Assembly (NCBI GenBank): GCA_016937995.1
Contig: JAFGVM010000057.1
Coordinates: 1 to 64,000, forward strand
Source: Candidatus Delongbacteria bacterium
GTDB taxonomy: Bacteria > UBA4055
Reading direction: 5' to 3'
Length of the DNA: 64,000 nucleotides
The notes beneath the pieces were generated by a model. That model was given only the letters and a program-made list of their open reading frames with translations, made no database searches and had not been told where the DNA came from. Below, one piece after another: positions 48,486 to 57,825 of this stretch. Position numbers and translations under genes: made by a program. How positions within the stretch are numbered: position 1 is the first letter of the stretch; every line of letters begins with the position of its first letter.

Positions 48486-48514
48486 TTGATAAATGATACT
48501 TAAAATTATAAATA
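48486..48514 (+). promoter_or_regulatory. Sigma-70-type promoter of the C10 peptidase gene
   Basis: TTGATA (48486-48491), exact 17-base spacer, TAAATA (48509-48514), 22 bases before the start codon. Confidence 0.55.
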
Positions 48515-48535
48515 TTTCTATAGATAGGATGCGAT

Positions 48536-51500
48536 ATGAAAAGTTTAATATCAATAATACTGGTACTGTGTGTCTCTCTTTCTGCTGCTTTTGTAGATAA
48601 GGATAGAGCACAAAAAGTTGCAGTAAATTTCTATAAGAACCGCTGTCCTGAAGTGACTGCTAAATCAGGTGCAAATGTTGTGAAAGTCATTGAAAATGTG
48701 TATATGGGAGAAGTGACCAGATACACTGTTAAATTCGAACAAGGTTTTGTGATCATTACTTCAAATGATCAACTAAAACCTATTTTAGCATATTCAGACC
48801 ACGGAACTGTTCCAGACCCTGATAAATTGGGTGGTCAGAATTTTAAAGAATGGATCGAAAACTATGACAGACAGCTTTATTGTGGAAAATCCAGTAAATA
48901 TGTTGATGAAGCTGCCGTTCAACAGTGGATAGATATTGAGAACAATGTTTTTCCAAAGTCTTACAATATAGTTGTTGATAGACTCGTAGAGAGTAAGTGG
49001 GATCAAATATATCCCTGGAACGATCAATGTCCTGAAAAGGACAACACATGGACTTATGTTGGTTGCATAGCTACTACAATGGCACAAATGCTAAATTATC
49101 ATCAATGGCCTGTTACCGGAGAAGGAACAGTTTCATATGATTGGAATGGAACAACTTTATCTGCAGATTTTTCAACTTTAAATTTTGATTATTCAATGAT
49201 GAAAGATGAAATTGTGATCGAATGGGGATTATATCCTGAATATTGGGAATCCATGAATATGAACCAATCTGAATTGGATATGCTGGCAAGTCTTTCTTAT
49301 AATATGGGACTTTCGGTTGAAATGGATTATGGTACAACTGCCGATGGTGGTTCGGGACAAACCGCATTAGGTGTTGCAGATGCTTTCATGGATCATTGGA
49401 AAGCAGCTTCTTCTGTTTTTTATAGTTTAGGTACACCATTATTACCAGAAGAAGACGCTGCACTAATACGATCTGAACTTGACGCAAAAAGACCCTGGTT
49501 CTGGGCAGGTGGTCTTCATGCATTCTTACTCGACGGTTATACCAGTGATTACTGGTATCATTTTAACTTCGGCTGGGGTGGAGATTATGACGGTTGGTTC
49601 CAGAGAACTTTTATAATTCCAGGAGGAGTTGGTTCCTGTGATACTGGCGGGGGAGATTTCACTGCAAGTCAGATAGGTATAACATATGTGCCTTTGAACG
49701 ATCCTTTTACAGCATGGCCTGCACCGGAAAATTTTACGGGACAATTATTGAACGATTCAGATGTTCAGCTAACCTGGACAAAACCTTCTACAGGTAACCC
49801 ACTTAGTTACAATATTTATAGATCTGTGGATCACACTGAGCAAAAATTGATCAACAATACAATATCTCTATCCTACAGTGATCTAAATTTGTCAGCTGAA
49901 GACTATGCTTATTCTGTTAAGGCAGTTTATTCTGACGGAGAATCACATTTTACCGATACATACTATGTTCAGATTACCGAGCAAGAAGAATACCCAATAG
50001 CTGAAAATCTGTCTGCGACACCTGTCGGAAGGACCAGTATTGATATAGAATGGACAAAACCATATACCGGTATTATTTTCTTTGAAGAGGATTTTGAAAC
50101 CGGTATGACAGGATGGGTTCAAAAACAATCTGTAGCTGCCGGTGTTAAATCACCTTCTAGAGATTATTTCAAAGATAATATTGATGGCTGGATGTTAGTT
50201 GACTATAGCACATTCAACTCAGATGAATACATTCATAGTGGATATAACGCAACAGGACTTTCTTATTCTGCAGGTTCAAATGGGAATGGTCCATGGAGTT
50301 GGAACTTCACACCGGAATTTACTTTATCTTCCAACGGATTTATCAGTTTTTGGATATGGTATAAGAATAACGAAACAGAAGGATGGCTTACTAACATTAG
50401 AGGTTATTTGTATACGGGCGATTTTACTGAGGCAAACACAATTCAAGCTGAAGCTAATTTGACAAATATATTCTCTTGGGATGGTTCAGTTCTTGGCGAA
50501 GCTGGGAATAATCTCTATGATTCGGAAGTATTTTTCGATATTTCTGCTTACACAGGCACATATAGATTCGGTTGGGCTTATGAGTATACTAATGGTTATC
50601 AGTTAGCTATAGATGATGTCATTTGTGGAAGTAATCAGGGTGGAACTGATGAACCAACAGGATATGAAATTTACAGAAATAACACTTTGGAAGCTACAAT
50701 AAATGATCCAGAAGCAATTTTCTGGTCGGATACTAATTTTGCTGACGGAGATAATGAATATTTTATAAGAGTGCTTTATCCTACAGGACAATCGATCCCA
50801 TCAGACAGGGTAACAGCTTTTATCGACGCAAATCCCAAACCTGATTTTCTAACAGGTGTTTTTAATGATCTAAGCAATGATGTTGAATTGAACTGGTATA
50901 TGCCATACGGAACACCTCCTCACTGGTCAGCATATATTGCTCCAGAAAATTGTACTACGACAGTTGATTATTTAGATGATACTGATTGTGCAAGAAGAAG
51001 AGTTGAATTCAGAGCAGAGGAGTTAGGGCTCTATTATCCAGTTACAATTGATTCTTTAGCAGCGGGATTTTATGAATGGGAAGATGAACCGTGGAATGGT
51101 AATACCTTTGTTATCAGACTATGGGAAGGTCATCCTATTGATGGAGGTGTACTGCAATATGAATCCGGTACACTTACTGCAATTTCCGGAGAAATATACA
51201 AAATAGGTTTACCGATGCAGGTTGTGGTAAACGGGGAATGGAATGTTGAAGTAGAGGCATTGGACGTAACGACCGGTCACCCATCAACTCTTGCTGGTCC
51301 TTCGACTTCTGGAATAAACAGTTATTTTTACTATACTCAAGAGAGTTCGTACAATTATTATGTTTCATCCGGTGGAGAACCTTTGACATACTGTATGATA
51401 GCTCATGTTACAAGTGGAGACCCCGATCCAATTGTTAAATCTGGTTGGACAGCAGAAAAAGAACTCGTTGAAAAATTACCAATGATCGACAATAGGGTTA

Positions 51501-51979
51501 GAAAAATTGCAGACCTGAAAATTTCAGGAAAAGGATTGGACTATTATAAAATTTATAGAAATGATGTGATAATCGGTACTTCTACAACTACAAGCTATAC
51601 AGATAACTCTCTTGTATACGGAACTTATACATATTATGTAACAGCCTGCTATTTAAATCCGGTAGGTGAGTCAGATGGAAGTAATACTGTTGAAGTAATT
51701 GGTGGAATTGATCCTCCGGGACCTTTTCTTAATCCGGTTCCAAGTGTTTTAGGGAATACATTAACAATATCATGGGATCCCTTAGCCGAAGCAACAGGAT
51801 ATAATATCTATTCGTCAACAGATCCCTATGGAACATTCACTTTGGAAGATTCAGTAGTTGGTACGACATGGGAATCAACAATAATGCTGGATAAGAAATT
51901 CTTTTGCATAACAGCAACAAATGAAATGAAAGAACCTATGAAAGAAATTAGGGTGAAACAACCGGGTCTAGTTAAGTAA
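48536..51979 (+). CDS. C10-family (streptopain-like) cysteine peptidase with FN3 domains
   Basis: A 1147-residue secreted protease. A signal peptide (MKSLISIILVLCVSLSAAF) leads to a C10 propeptide (VDKDRAQKVAVNFYKNRCPE ... GFVIITSNDQLKPILAYSDH). The peptidase domain has catalytic Cys in YVGCIATTMAQMLNYHQWP (around residue 178) and His in WFWAGGLHAFLLDGY, plus FNFGWGGDYDGWF. Behind it are fibronectin-III-like units (PENFTGQLLNDSDVQLTW near 395, IAENLSATPVGRTSIDIEW near 485, and further ones near 775 and 1070), with a jelly-roll adhesin-like domain at FFEEDFETGMTGWVQK. The end (EIRVKQPGLVK) does not resemble a type IX sorting domain. Likely roles are nutrient protein degradation or interaction with other cells. 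It has its own promoter. Confidence 0.87.
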   Translation: MKSLISIILVLCVSLSAAFVDKDRAQKVAVNFYKNRCPEVTAKSGANVVKVIENVYMGEVTRYTVKFEQGFVIITSNDQLKPILAYSDHGTVPDPDKLGGQNFKEWIENYDRQLYCGKSSKYVDEAAVQQWIDIENNVFPKSYNIVVDRLVESKWDQIYPWNDQCPEKDNTWTYVGCIATTMAQMLNYHQWPVTGEGTVSYDWNGTTLSADFSTLNFDYSMMKDEIVIEWGLYPEYWESMNMNQSELDMLASLSYNMGLSVEMDYGTTADGGSGQTALGVADAFMDHWKAASSVFYSLGTPLLPEEDAALIRSELDAKRPWFWAGGLHAFLLDGYTSDYWYHFNFGWGGDYDGWFQRTFIIPGGVGSCDTGGGDFTASQIGITYVPLNDPFTAWPAPENFTGQLLNDSDVQLTWTKPSTGNPLSYNIYRSVDHTEQKLINNTISLSYSDLNLSAEDYAYSVKAVYSDGESHFTDTYYVQITEQEEYPIAENLSATPVGRTSIDIEWTKPYTGIIFFEEDFETGMTGWVQKQSVAAGVKSPSRDYFKDNIDGWMLVDYSTFNSDEYIHSGYNATGLSYSAGSNGNGPWSWNFTPEFTLSSNGFISFWIWYKNNETEGWLTNIRGYLYTGDFTEANTIQAEANLTNIFSWDGSVLGEAGNNLYDSEVFFDISAYTGTYRFGWAYEYTNGYQLAIDDVICGSNQGGTDEPTGYEIYRNNTLEATINDPEAIFWSDTNFADGDNEYFIRVLYPTGQSIPSDRVTAFIDANPKPDFLTGVFNDLSNDVELNWYMPYGTPPHWSAYIAPENCTTTVDYLDDTDCARRRVEFRAEELGLYYPVTIDSLAAGFYEWEDEPWNGNTFVIRLWEGHPIDGGVLQYESGTLTAISGEIYKIGLPMQVVVNGEWNVEVEALDVTTGHPSTLAGPSTSGINSYFYYTQESSYNYYVSSGGEPLTYCMIAHVTSGDPDPIVKSGWTAEKELVEKLPMIDNRVRKIADLKISGKGLDYYKIYRNDVIIGTSTTTSYTDNSLVYGTYTYYVTACYLNPVGESDGSNTVEVIGGIDPPGPFLNPVPSVLGNTLTISWDPLAEATGYNIYSSTDPYGTFTLEDSVVGTTWESTIMLDKKFFCITATNEMKEPMKEIRVKQPGLVK

Positions 51980-52029
51980 AGTAACAGTTTGATTTGGTCG
52001 AGATCAAATATATCCAACTTTATTTTATC

Positions 52030-52059
52030 TTGACTTTTGAGTTAAAATATTTATATTTT
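52030..52059 (+). promoter_or_regulatory. Sigma-70-type promoter of the coiled-coil gene
   Basis: TTGACT (52030-52035), 18-base spacer, TATTTT (52054-52059), 40 bases before the start. Confidence 0.55.
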
Positions 52060-52098
52060 GGCTACTGATAATAAAAAAAAGCTTCAAAGGAGCACAAA

Positions 52099-52368
52099 AT
52101 GAAAAGAATATTGGCAATAATTTTTATCATGGCATTATCACTTAATGTTTACGCACAAGTTGACTATGACAAAGAGATAAAAGCGCAAGAAGAGAAGATA
52201 GCTAAGATCGAAACAGATATTACAGATATCGAAGCTAAGATAAAAGCGTCAAAAGAGAAGATTAAGACTACAGAAGAAAAGATCGAAAAATTAAAAAATG
52301 ACAAAAAAGAAATAGAGAATAACATTAAAAAATTAGAACAAGAGATCGAAACACTAAAGAACAAATAA
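52099..52368 (+). CDS. Exported coiled-coil protein
   Basis: An 89-residue product with a signal peptide (MKRILAIIFIMALSLNVYAQ) and a mature part that is a single continuous heptad coiled coil (AQEEKIAKIETDITDIEAKI, then repeated K/E/I pattern). It contains no cysteine and no aromatic residue in the coil. The pattern resembles small periplasmic coiled-coil proteins such as Lpp-like or OmpH-like helices, but has neither lipobox nor the Skp signature. It has its own promoter and terminator and so may be highly expressed. Confidence 0.75.
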   Translation: MKRILAIIFIMALSLNVYAQVDYDKEIKAQEEKIAKIETDITDIEAKIKASKEKIKTTEEKIEKLKNDKKEIENNIKKLEQEIETLKNK

Positions 52369-52390
52369 ACTTACTATTCTCTCTTTATGA

Positions 52391-52430
52391 CTTGAGTTCG
52401 ATCAATATGGTCAAACTCAAGTTTTTTTTT
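52391..52430 (+). terminator. Rho-independent terminator
   Basis: CTTGAGTT/AACTCAAG (52391-52398 with 52414-52421) followed by nine or more T. Confidence 0.85.
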
Positions 52431-52468
52431 ATCAGGCTGTTAATAATTGAAATAATAACGGACTAATC

Positions 52469-53320
52469 ATGGAAGTAGTTAGTTTAAGTAAGATACTTGA
52501 ATTGATCGATAAATTACCTAACTATCCAAAAGATATTCACCAGATAAATAAAAATCTCAAAACTGACAACGATGATTTCACTCCCGTAATTAATTACGTT
52601 AATTCAAATAAAATATTCTCAAAAATATTTAATAATTTTATTCCTGAATCAAAAAGAGAGCTGGGCTTATCTGAGAACCTGCCTAGCATAATTAATAAAC
52701 TTGGCGTAACTAATCTAAGAAATGTTTTGTATACATGCTCGGTATTAGCATTAAATGAAAATGAACAAACCGCTCTTGTCCTAAAAAAAATCATAATAGC
52801 AGCACATATCAGCAGAGATATTATCGAGAAGATAAATCTGTTCAGAAAAACAAAACATAATCCTGAAAATTTTTATCTTTATGCATTATTCCATGATGTT
52901 GGAGAATTATTCGCAACAATGTACTTTCAGGAAGAGCTGGTTCAGACAGTGTTTGATTCAAATGAATCAATAGACCTTGATGACATTAATGATGTTGTGC
53001 ATCACAACGAGATCGGGTATATGATGATAAACAAGTGGGAGCTGCCTTCAATTTTTTCATATATTTGTCTGAATCACACTAAACTGGAATACCGTAAATT
53101 TACAGCTGATTTTATTTTTATCATAAATGTTCTGGCTGTTGCAGATGCTTTAGCTATGGAGATATTTGATTTTAAGAAACCGCTTATTAATAACTGGGAT
53201 GTTGGTCATTCAATATATAAGGTAGGACTTAGAGAGGATGATGTTTATACTGAGGCCGGTATTATTGGAGCTGTAAATAATAAGATCCCGAAGATTTTAT
53301 CGTTATACAATCTAAAATAA
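52469..53320 (+). CDS. HDOD-domain protein
   Basis: The protein has the HDOD fold: LPSIINKLGVTNLRNVLYTC near residue 70, AAHISRDIIEKINLFRK near 110, then YLYALFHDVGELFATMYF, a HD-type pair (HDVGE) and VVHHNEIGYMMINKWELP. HDOD proteins are mostly signalling modules related to HD phosphohydrolases but often without catalysis. Here His-Asp of HDVGE is retained, but the complete HD metal set is not evident. No other domain is fused. It lies alone between a terminator and a convergent gene. Confidence 0.85.
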   Translation: MEVVSLSKILELIDKLPNYPKDIHQINKNLKTDNDDFTPVINYVNSNKIFSKIFNNFIPESKRELGLSENLPSIINKLGVTNLRNVLYTCSVLALNENEQTALVLKKIIIAAHISRDIIEKINLFRKTKHNPENFYLYALFHDVGELFATMYFQEELVQTVFDSNESIDLDDINDVVHHNEIGYMMINKWELPSIFSYICLNHTKLEYRKFTADFIFIINVLAVADALAMEIFDFKKPLINNWDVGHSIYKVGLREDDVYTEAGIIGAVNNKIPKILSLYNLK

Positions 53321-53379
53321 AACACTCGTTTTTAGATAAGGAAGACCGTATGAAACTCAGAAAAAATAATTTAAATGTA

Positions 53380-54618
53380 TTATTCAAAGATGTCGGTTAT
53401 CCCGACTGCTTTTATATAGGATTTAAGATGAGATGCAGCTTCATTGATTTTTTGTATACAGGCAAATGAATTACATGCAATATATTTTACACCTTGCTGA
53501 GTATAGTTACCTAGAAATTTATCAGTGATATTTTTACGCGTATCGTAATTTTCAATGTTATACAACTCGGAAGCTCCGCAACATTTATCATCATTAAAGT
53601 GAATGATATTATCCTTATGAAAAACAGAATCCACAGTAGAAACGATCAGATCTTTTATATTCTGCTCCTTATAAGTTCTGAGCATTGCATGTGTTGAAAT
53701 TTTCTCAGAGAATCTGGGACTCAGAGGAATATTTTCTTTTCTTATAAACTCGATGGAATTCATCACAGGGATCTTAAAATTTCCGACTTCAAGAAAATTA
53801 CGGTATTGATTGTTAAGCATTTCCGTACAATTTGAGCATTGGGTTATTATAGCCGAAACATCTTTTAAATTGTTGAAAATATTCAAATTTTTAAGAGCAT
53901 TATTTTTAGCCAGTTTTATTGATCCATTATCCAGCAAAGGTGAACCGCAACAAACCTGATTTTCAGGGATTAGAACTTCAATTCCATTTCTCCTCAGGAT
54001 ACCGATCAAATGATCTGAAGTCTCGGGATAATTAAAATTTCCACCACATCCAAGGAACAAAGCAACTCTTTTTTTCTGTTCTCCTACAAGCTCATGTCTA
54101 TTATTCATATTGAAAAAGAACCTTTCAGGTAAAGGTGGTAGAATTGCGGAATTAGGTAACTTTAGAATGTTGTATACAAATTTTCCAATAAAATTACGTG
54201 TGTTCAAATCATTTTTATTTATAACTTTTCTAAAATATCTTAAAATCTTATGGGATAAATTACTCAATGGTATGCTTGAGTTAAACAGATACTTCAGAAA
54301 TGTTACCCTGAAGTATCTTGTTTTACTTAGATTAATGTCAACTTTAGCAGCTGTTATCAGATCAGCATAATTAACATTTGCAGGACAGATTTCTACACAT
54401 TTCCTGCAATTTAAACAGGCATACATTTTACCGGAGAGATTTTTAGTGAAATTAAGTTCTTCCGAGATAAGTCCATGGATCAAACTTATTCTGCCTCTCG
54501 TCGAAGATGATTCTGTACCTTCTTCAAGAAAAACAGGGCAAACCGTCCTGCAGGTTCCGCAAAGAGTACAGATATCGGTCTCAGCAGAATACTTTTTTAA
54601 ATATTTTAAATCCGCCAT
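53380..54618 (-). CDS. Iron-sulfur protein of the GlcF / CCG-domain family
   Basis: The protein has two 4Fe-4S motifs at the N-terminus (CTLCGTCRTVCPVFLEE and CLNCRKCVEICPANV) and two cysteine-rich CCG-type domains (LGCGGNFNYPETSDHLIGIL and QVCCGSP; then HFNDDKCCGASELYN). This is the plan of glycolate oxidase subunit GlcF and the related LldE/HdrD electron carriers, which pass electrons from a flavoprotein to quinone. No GlcD/flavoprotein gene is adjacent, so the donor is unknown. Length 412 is in range. Its start overlaps the lpxK stop by 13 bases, so it is in the same operon. Confidence 0.85.
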   Translation of the reverse strand: MADLKYLKKYSAETDICTLCGTCRTVCPVFLEEGTESSSTRGRISLIHGLISEELNFTKNLSGKMYACLNCRKCVEICPANVNYADLITAAKVDINLSKTRYFRVTFLKYLFNSSIPLSNLSHKILRYFRKVINKNDLNTRNFIGKFVYNILKLPNSAILPPLPERFFFNMNNRHELVGEQKKRVALFLGCGGNFNYPETSDHLIGILRRNGIEVLIPENQVCCGSPLLDNGSIKLAKNNALKNLNIFNNLKDVSAIITQCSNCTEMLNNQYRNFLEVGNFKIPVMNSIEFIRKENIPLSPRFSEKISTHAMLRTYKEQNIKDLIVSTVDSVFHKDNIIHFNDDKCCGASELYNIENYDTRKNITDKFLGNYTQQGVKYIACNSFACIQKINEAASHLKSYIKAVGITDIFE

Positions 54619-55661
54619 TCAGGTTTTTCCAGGTAAATATTTTCTAATATTGAAGTCTTATCAAGGGTTTCTGAATACAAATCTAGACTGATATCCAGAT
54701 AAAATAACCTTTCGTTAGTTTGAAATTCCTCAGGCAACTTAACAAAGTCCTTCAGAGTAGTTATAATATAATCAGCTCCAGTTTCCAGAATAGCATTAAT
54801 GTCGTTTATTGAGTAATAGTGATGGTCTGAGAATGATCTTTTACCGGAAACTTTCATATTCTCGAAGGAAGAATAGAAATTATCAGGGTCACCTATGCCA
54901 CAAAACAGATAAATATTTTTATCATGAATGCTATCCAAAAGAATTTCTTGCTGATTATTTTTTATTCTATCAGCATTGACATAAGAGATCAAAACTTTTT
55001 TCCCGTACTTTTTCAGGTATTTCAATTTCGGAATTAACTTTTTATCAAGAGAATTAACTTTTGAAAGAATTAAAATATCCGCGGAATTAAGTCTGAAAAT
55101 AAAATCCCGTAAAATACCAAAGGGGAGAAGAAACTTATTGCCAAGAAACCTTCTTTCATCCACAAGAACTATATCGATGTCCTTCTTGATCTTCCTATGC
55201 TGGAATGCATCATCAAGAACAATAAATTCCGGATCGAAATTCTCTATGGCAAAGTTTGATGCTGATACTCTGTCAGGATCACAAATTGTTGGAACACCGG
55301 TCGAAGAAGCTATAATTAAAGGTTCATCTCCAGAATTAACTACATTTCCCAGAAGAGTTTTACCGTCATGAACAACGATCTGATCGCTGCTTTTCCTTTT
55401 ATAACCCCTAGATACTACAACTGTCCTTTTACCAGCTTTTAACAACTCATGCACAAGACTGATAACAGTTGGGGTTTTCCCTGTACCTCCGACAGTAATA
55501 TTTCCAACAGATATGATCTTTCCGGGAACTTTGTATGATCTGAATATTTTCAGTTCGTAAAGTGAGTGCCTTAAATAAACTGCGATAGAATACAACGTTG
55601 TAAATATCAAAAGTAAAGGAGATAGTAAAAAAAAGTATATTTTGTTTTTAAAAAGTCCCAT
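54606..55661 (-). CDS. lpxK: Tetraacyldisaccharide 4'-kinase
   Basis: LpxK phosphorylates the lipid A precursor in the inner membrane. The N-terminal helix (IYFFLLSPLLLIFTTLYSIA) anchors it, followed by the Walker A motif SVGNITVGGTGKTPTVISL and VVSRGYKRKSSDQIVV. The family DDAFQHRK motif appears as VLDDAFQHRKIKKDIDIVLV. Length 351 is normal. It shows that the organism makes lipid A. It overlaps the FeS gene downstream and lies 12 bases after the DUF3108 gene. Confidence 0.95.
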   Translation of the reverse strand: MGLFKNKIYFFLLSPLLLIFTTLYSIAVYLRHSLYELKIFRSYKVPGKIISVGNITVGGTGKTPTVISLVHELLKAGKRTVVVSRGYKRKSSDQIVVHDGKTLLGNVVNSGDEPLIIASSTGVPTICDPDRVSASNFAIENFDPEFIVLDDAFQHRKIKKDIDIVLVDERRFLGNKFLLPFGILRDFIFRLNSADILILSKVNSLDKKLIPKLKYLKKYGKKVLISYVNADRIKNNQQEILLDSIHDKNIYLFCGIGDPDNFYSSFENMKVSGKRSFSDHHYYSINDINAILETGADYIITTLKDFVKLPEEFQTNERLFYLDISLDLYSETLDKTSILENIYLEKPEWRI

Positions 55662-55673
55662 AAGCTGTTAAAA

Positions 55674-56447
55674 TTATTTCAAAGTGTACCAGTCCAATTC
55701 TGCTACTATTGATCCAAAGAAAAGTTTTGTCTCCATTTTAGCAGGCATTTTTTTATCATCATCGGTCAACCATACCTGAACTTTTCCATCCTTTTTAAAA
55801 ACACCGCCATCGGCCATTATAGGCTCTACCACTATACATTCGAATTTGCCTGCCTTTGTCTTGATCTTTTCCTTCCTCAGGACAAGAACTTTTATGTTAT
55901 AGATCTTAGTATTATCAGTTGCAGGTATTAATATTTCCTGCCCAAGTTTCAGATCCTGCATTCTTACAAAGAATAGAGATGAAAGTGCATCTATTACATT
56001 TGGAGGGATCTTAATTTCTTTTCTTTTATTTTTTTTCCCTTTTCGAACTCTGAAATAATTCGCAGTGTGATTTTCCTGATCATAATCAATTTCAATGTCA
56101 ACGTGGTAAGATCCTTCCCTTAGGTGTTTTTCGAAACGCACTGATCTAAGTGAGTCTTTATCGAAGTATGATCTTGTCCAGTCTCGGACCTTGTATATCC
56201 AGTTGAACGCATCTCTTGATTTTGCAGTTGTTTTAAAAATGAAACAATCGTTACCTTTGTAATGTTTATTTTCTCTTACTTCAATGGTCGCATAACCTGC
56301 AAGCATGAAACCGTAATTTACCTCAAAATGAAGATATTCACCATTTTGAAAAGGAAAGGTTCTCACCTTTAAAGAATCATCTTTTACCTGAGAATAAGCC
56401 CCGGTAAGATAAATAATAAGAAATATGTAGATTGATTTTTTTATCAT
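55674..56447 (-). CDS. DUF3108 exported protein
   Basis: A signal peptide (MIKKSIYIFLIIYLTGAYSQ) is followed by the DUF3108 pattern: QNGEYLHFEVNYGFMLAGYA, TTAKSRDAFNWIYKVRDWTR, IPPNVIDALSSLFFVRMQDL and VWLTDDDKKMPAKMETKLFF. DUF3108 proteins are periplasmic, beta-rich and of unsettled role. It lies between the EIIA-like gene and lpxK, 5 and 12 bases apart, so it is in the same operon, which hints at an envelope link without proving it. Confidence 0.85.
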   Translation of the reverse strand: MIKKSIYIFLIIYLTGAYSQVKDDSLKVRTFPFQNGEYLHFEVNYGFMLAGYATIEVRENKHYKGNDCFIFKTTAKSRDAFNWIYKVRDWTRSYFDKDSLRSVRFEKHLREGSYHVDIEIDYDQENHTANYFRVRKGKKNKRKEIKIPPNVIDALSSLFFVRMQDLKLGQEILIPATDNTKIYNIKVLVLRKEKIKTKAGKFECIVVEPIMADGGVFKKDGKVQVWLTDDDKKMPAKMETKLFFGSIVAELDWYTLK

Positions 56448-56452
56448 AGGTT

Positions 56453-56839
56453 TTATGAGATAATGGCCCTATTCCCGTCAGTTTTGATTACTTCAGCAAG
56501 TTCTTTTCCTGAATAATTGTTTCTTTTAGTCAGGAATGAAAGGATCATGGAAATATTAATACCTGAAACTGTAACGATCCTGTCACTGGATGAAGAAACC
56601 TTTCTTGATGCAATAAAACAACTTCCTCCAGGAAAATCAGTTGCGAGAATGTAAAAACTGTCAGGATCAGATTTTGTTATATCCTCGATCATCTTAATTA
56701 TATCTTGAAGGGAGAGGTCCTTATTAGATATTGTGGAAATAAATTCAGGTGAAAAATTCCCGACGATCTTTTTTGCAATATTTAACAATTCTTTCCCGAG
56801 TTCACCGTGGGATATTATGATCATTTTATTCATAATCAT
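56453..56839 (-). CDS. PTS EIIA component, mannose/fructose family
   Basis: The protein has the EIIA-Man fold: MIIISHGELGKELLNIAKKI with the phosphorylatable His (residue 11 in the frame used), YILATDFPGGSCFIASRKV and a C-terminal helix. It accepts phosphate from HPr in sugar transport or regulation. No EIIB, EIIC or EIID genes are adjacent, so this is more likely a regulatory EIIA paired with HprK, as in incomplete PTS systems of other FCB bacteria and proteobacteria. Its start overlaps the hprK stop by 14 bases. Confidence 0.85.
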   Translation of the reverse strand: MIMNKMIIISHGELGKELLNIAKKIVGNFSPEFISTISNKDLSLQDIIKMIEDITKSDPDSFYILATDFPGGSCFIASRKVSSSSDRIVTVSGINISMILSFLTKRNNYSGKELAEVIKTDGNRAIIS

Positions 56840-57800
56840 TACTTAAGTAAGAGTTTAATTTTTTCTGTTTTTTCATTTTATTGATAAGAAGTTTATTGAA
56901 TTCTTTAGCAGCATTGTAACCATATACTTTCAGGTGAAGGTTCAAAGCTATGGTTTCAGCAATAACAGTTATGTTCTTACCTGGATAAATAGGTAATTTG
57001 ATCCTTGGTATATCAACACCGAGTATTTTTATGCTGTTGTCATTTTCTCCGACCCTTTCATAATTTTCATTTGCTTTCCAGTCTTCAAGAAGTATCACCA
57101 TCTCGACTCTTTTTTGTATCCTGATCGCTCTTGTTCCGAAAATCTCTTTAACATTCAGTATACCAATTCCACGGATCTCCATGAACGGGGTGTAATCTCC
57201 ATGATTTCTGCCGATCAGTACCTGCTCACCCCGTTTTGTTATAGTTACGACGTCATCCGCTACAAGTCTGTGTCCTCTCTCTACAAGGTCAAGGGCTATC
57301 TCACTTTTTCCTATACTGCTTCGACCCATGATAAGCAGACCGGTACCGTACACATCGACAAGAGTGCCATGAATTTGTGTTGAAGGAGCAAATCTATTAT
57401 CTAAAAATTCGATGGTTTTGTGGTAAAGGGAGTGAAAATATATTGCTGTTTTGAAAAGAGGGATATTATTTTTTTCACACATTTTTACGAATTCAGGATG
57501 TATCCTTTTTTTCCCCTGACAGATTATTCCCGGAATATCAAACGTACAGAACTTTTCTATATTTTTTGTATCGTTCTTTTTAATTCTTTCATTGATGTAA
57601 TTTACCTCTGTCGGGGCAAAGACCTGTAAATATTCAAATTTGAATCCTTTGAAGTATCCTGTTAAAGCAAGACCAGGTTTGTTCAATCCGCTTTTAGTGA
57701 TCTTTTTATCAGTCCCGAGAATATTTTTTATCATCGGGATCAGTTTTAGAGTGGTCTTAGTATTTTCATAAAAACATTTTACAGATATGGATTTTTGCAT
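56826..57800 (-). CDS. hprK: HPr kinase/phosphorylase
   Basis: HprK phosphorylates and dephosphorylates a serine of HPr in response to metabolite level. The N-domain is present (SISVKCFYENTKTTLKLIPM) and the C-domain has Walker A GRSSIGKSEIALDLVERGHR, the adjacent LVADD, and the HprK signature MEIRGIGILNVKEIFG. Length 324 is normal. The start ATG follows TGAGGTTTATT. It is the first gene of the operon hprK-EIIA-DUF3108-lpxK-FeS protein. HPr (ptsH) and EI (ptsI) are not in the window. Confidence 0.95.
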   Translation of the reverse strand: MQKSISVKCFYENTKTTLKLIPMIKNILGTDKKITKSGLNKPGLALTGYFKGFKFEYLQVFAPTEVNYINERIKKNDTKNIEKFCTFDIPGIICQGKKRIHPEFVKMCEKNNIPLFKTAIYFHSLYHKTIEFLDNRFAPSTQIHGTLVDVYGTGLLIMGRSSIGKSEIALDLVERGHRLVADDVVTITKRGEQVLIGRNHGDYTPFMEIRGIGILNVKEIFGTRAIRIQKRVEMVILLEDWKANENYERVGENDNSIKILGVDIPRIKLPIYPGKNITVIAETIALNLHLKVYGYNAAKEFNKLLINKMKKQKKLNSYLSNDYE

Positions 57801-57825
57801 AATAAACCTCAGAATTTATTATTTC

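Noticed and set aside
53350-53469. Short plus-strand frame (39 codons) starting at 53350, antisense to the GlcF-like gene end
   Set aside because: Most of it lies on the opposite strand of a well-supported gene and its sequence shows no family pattern.
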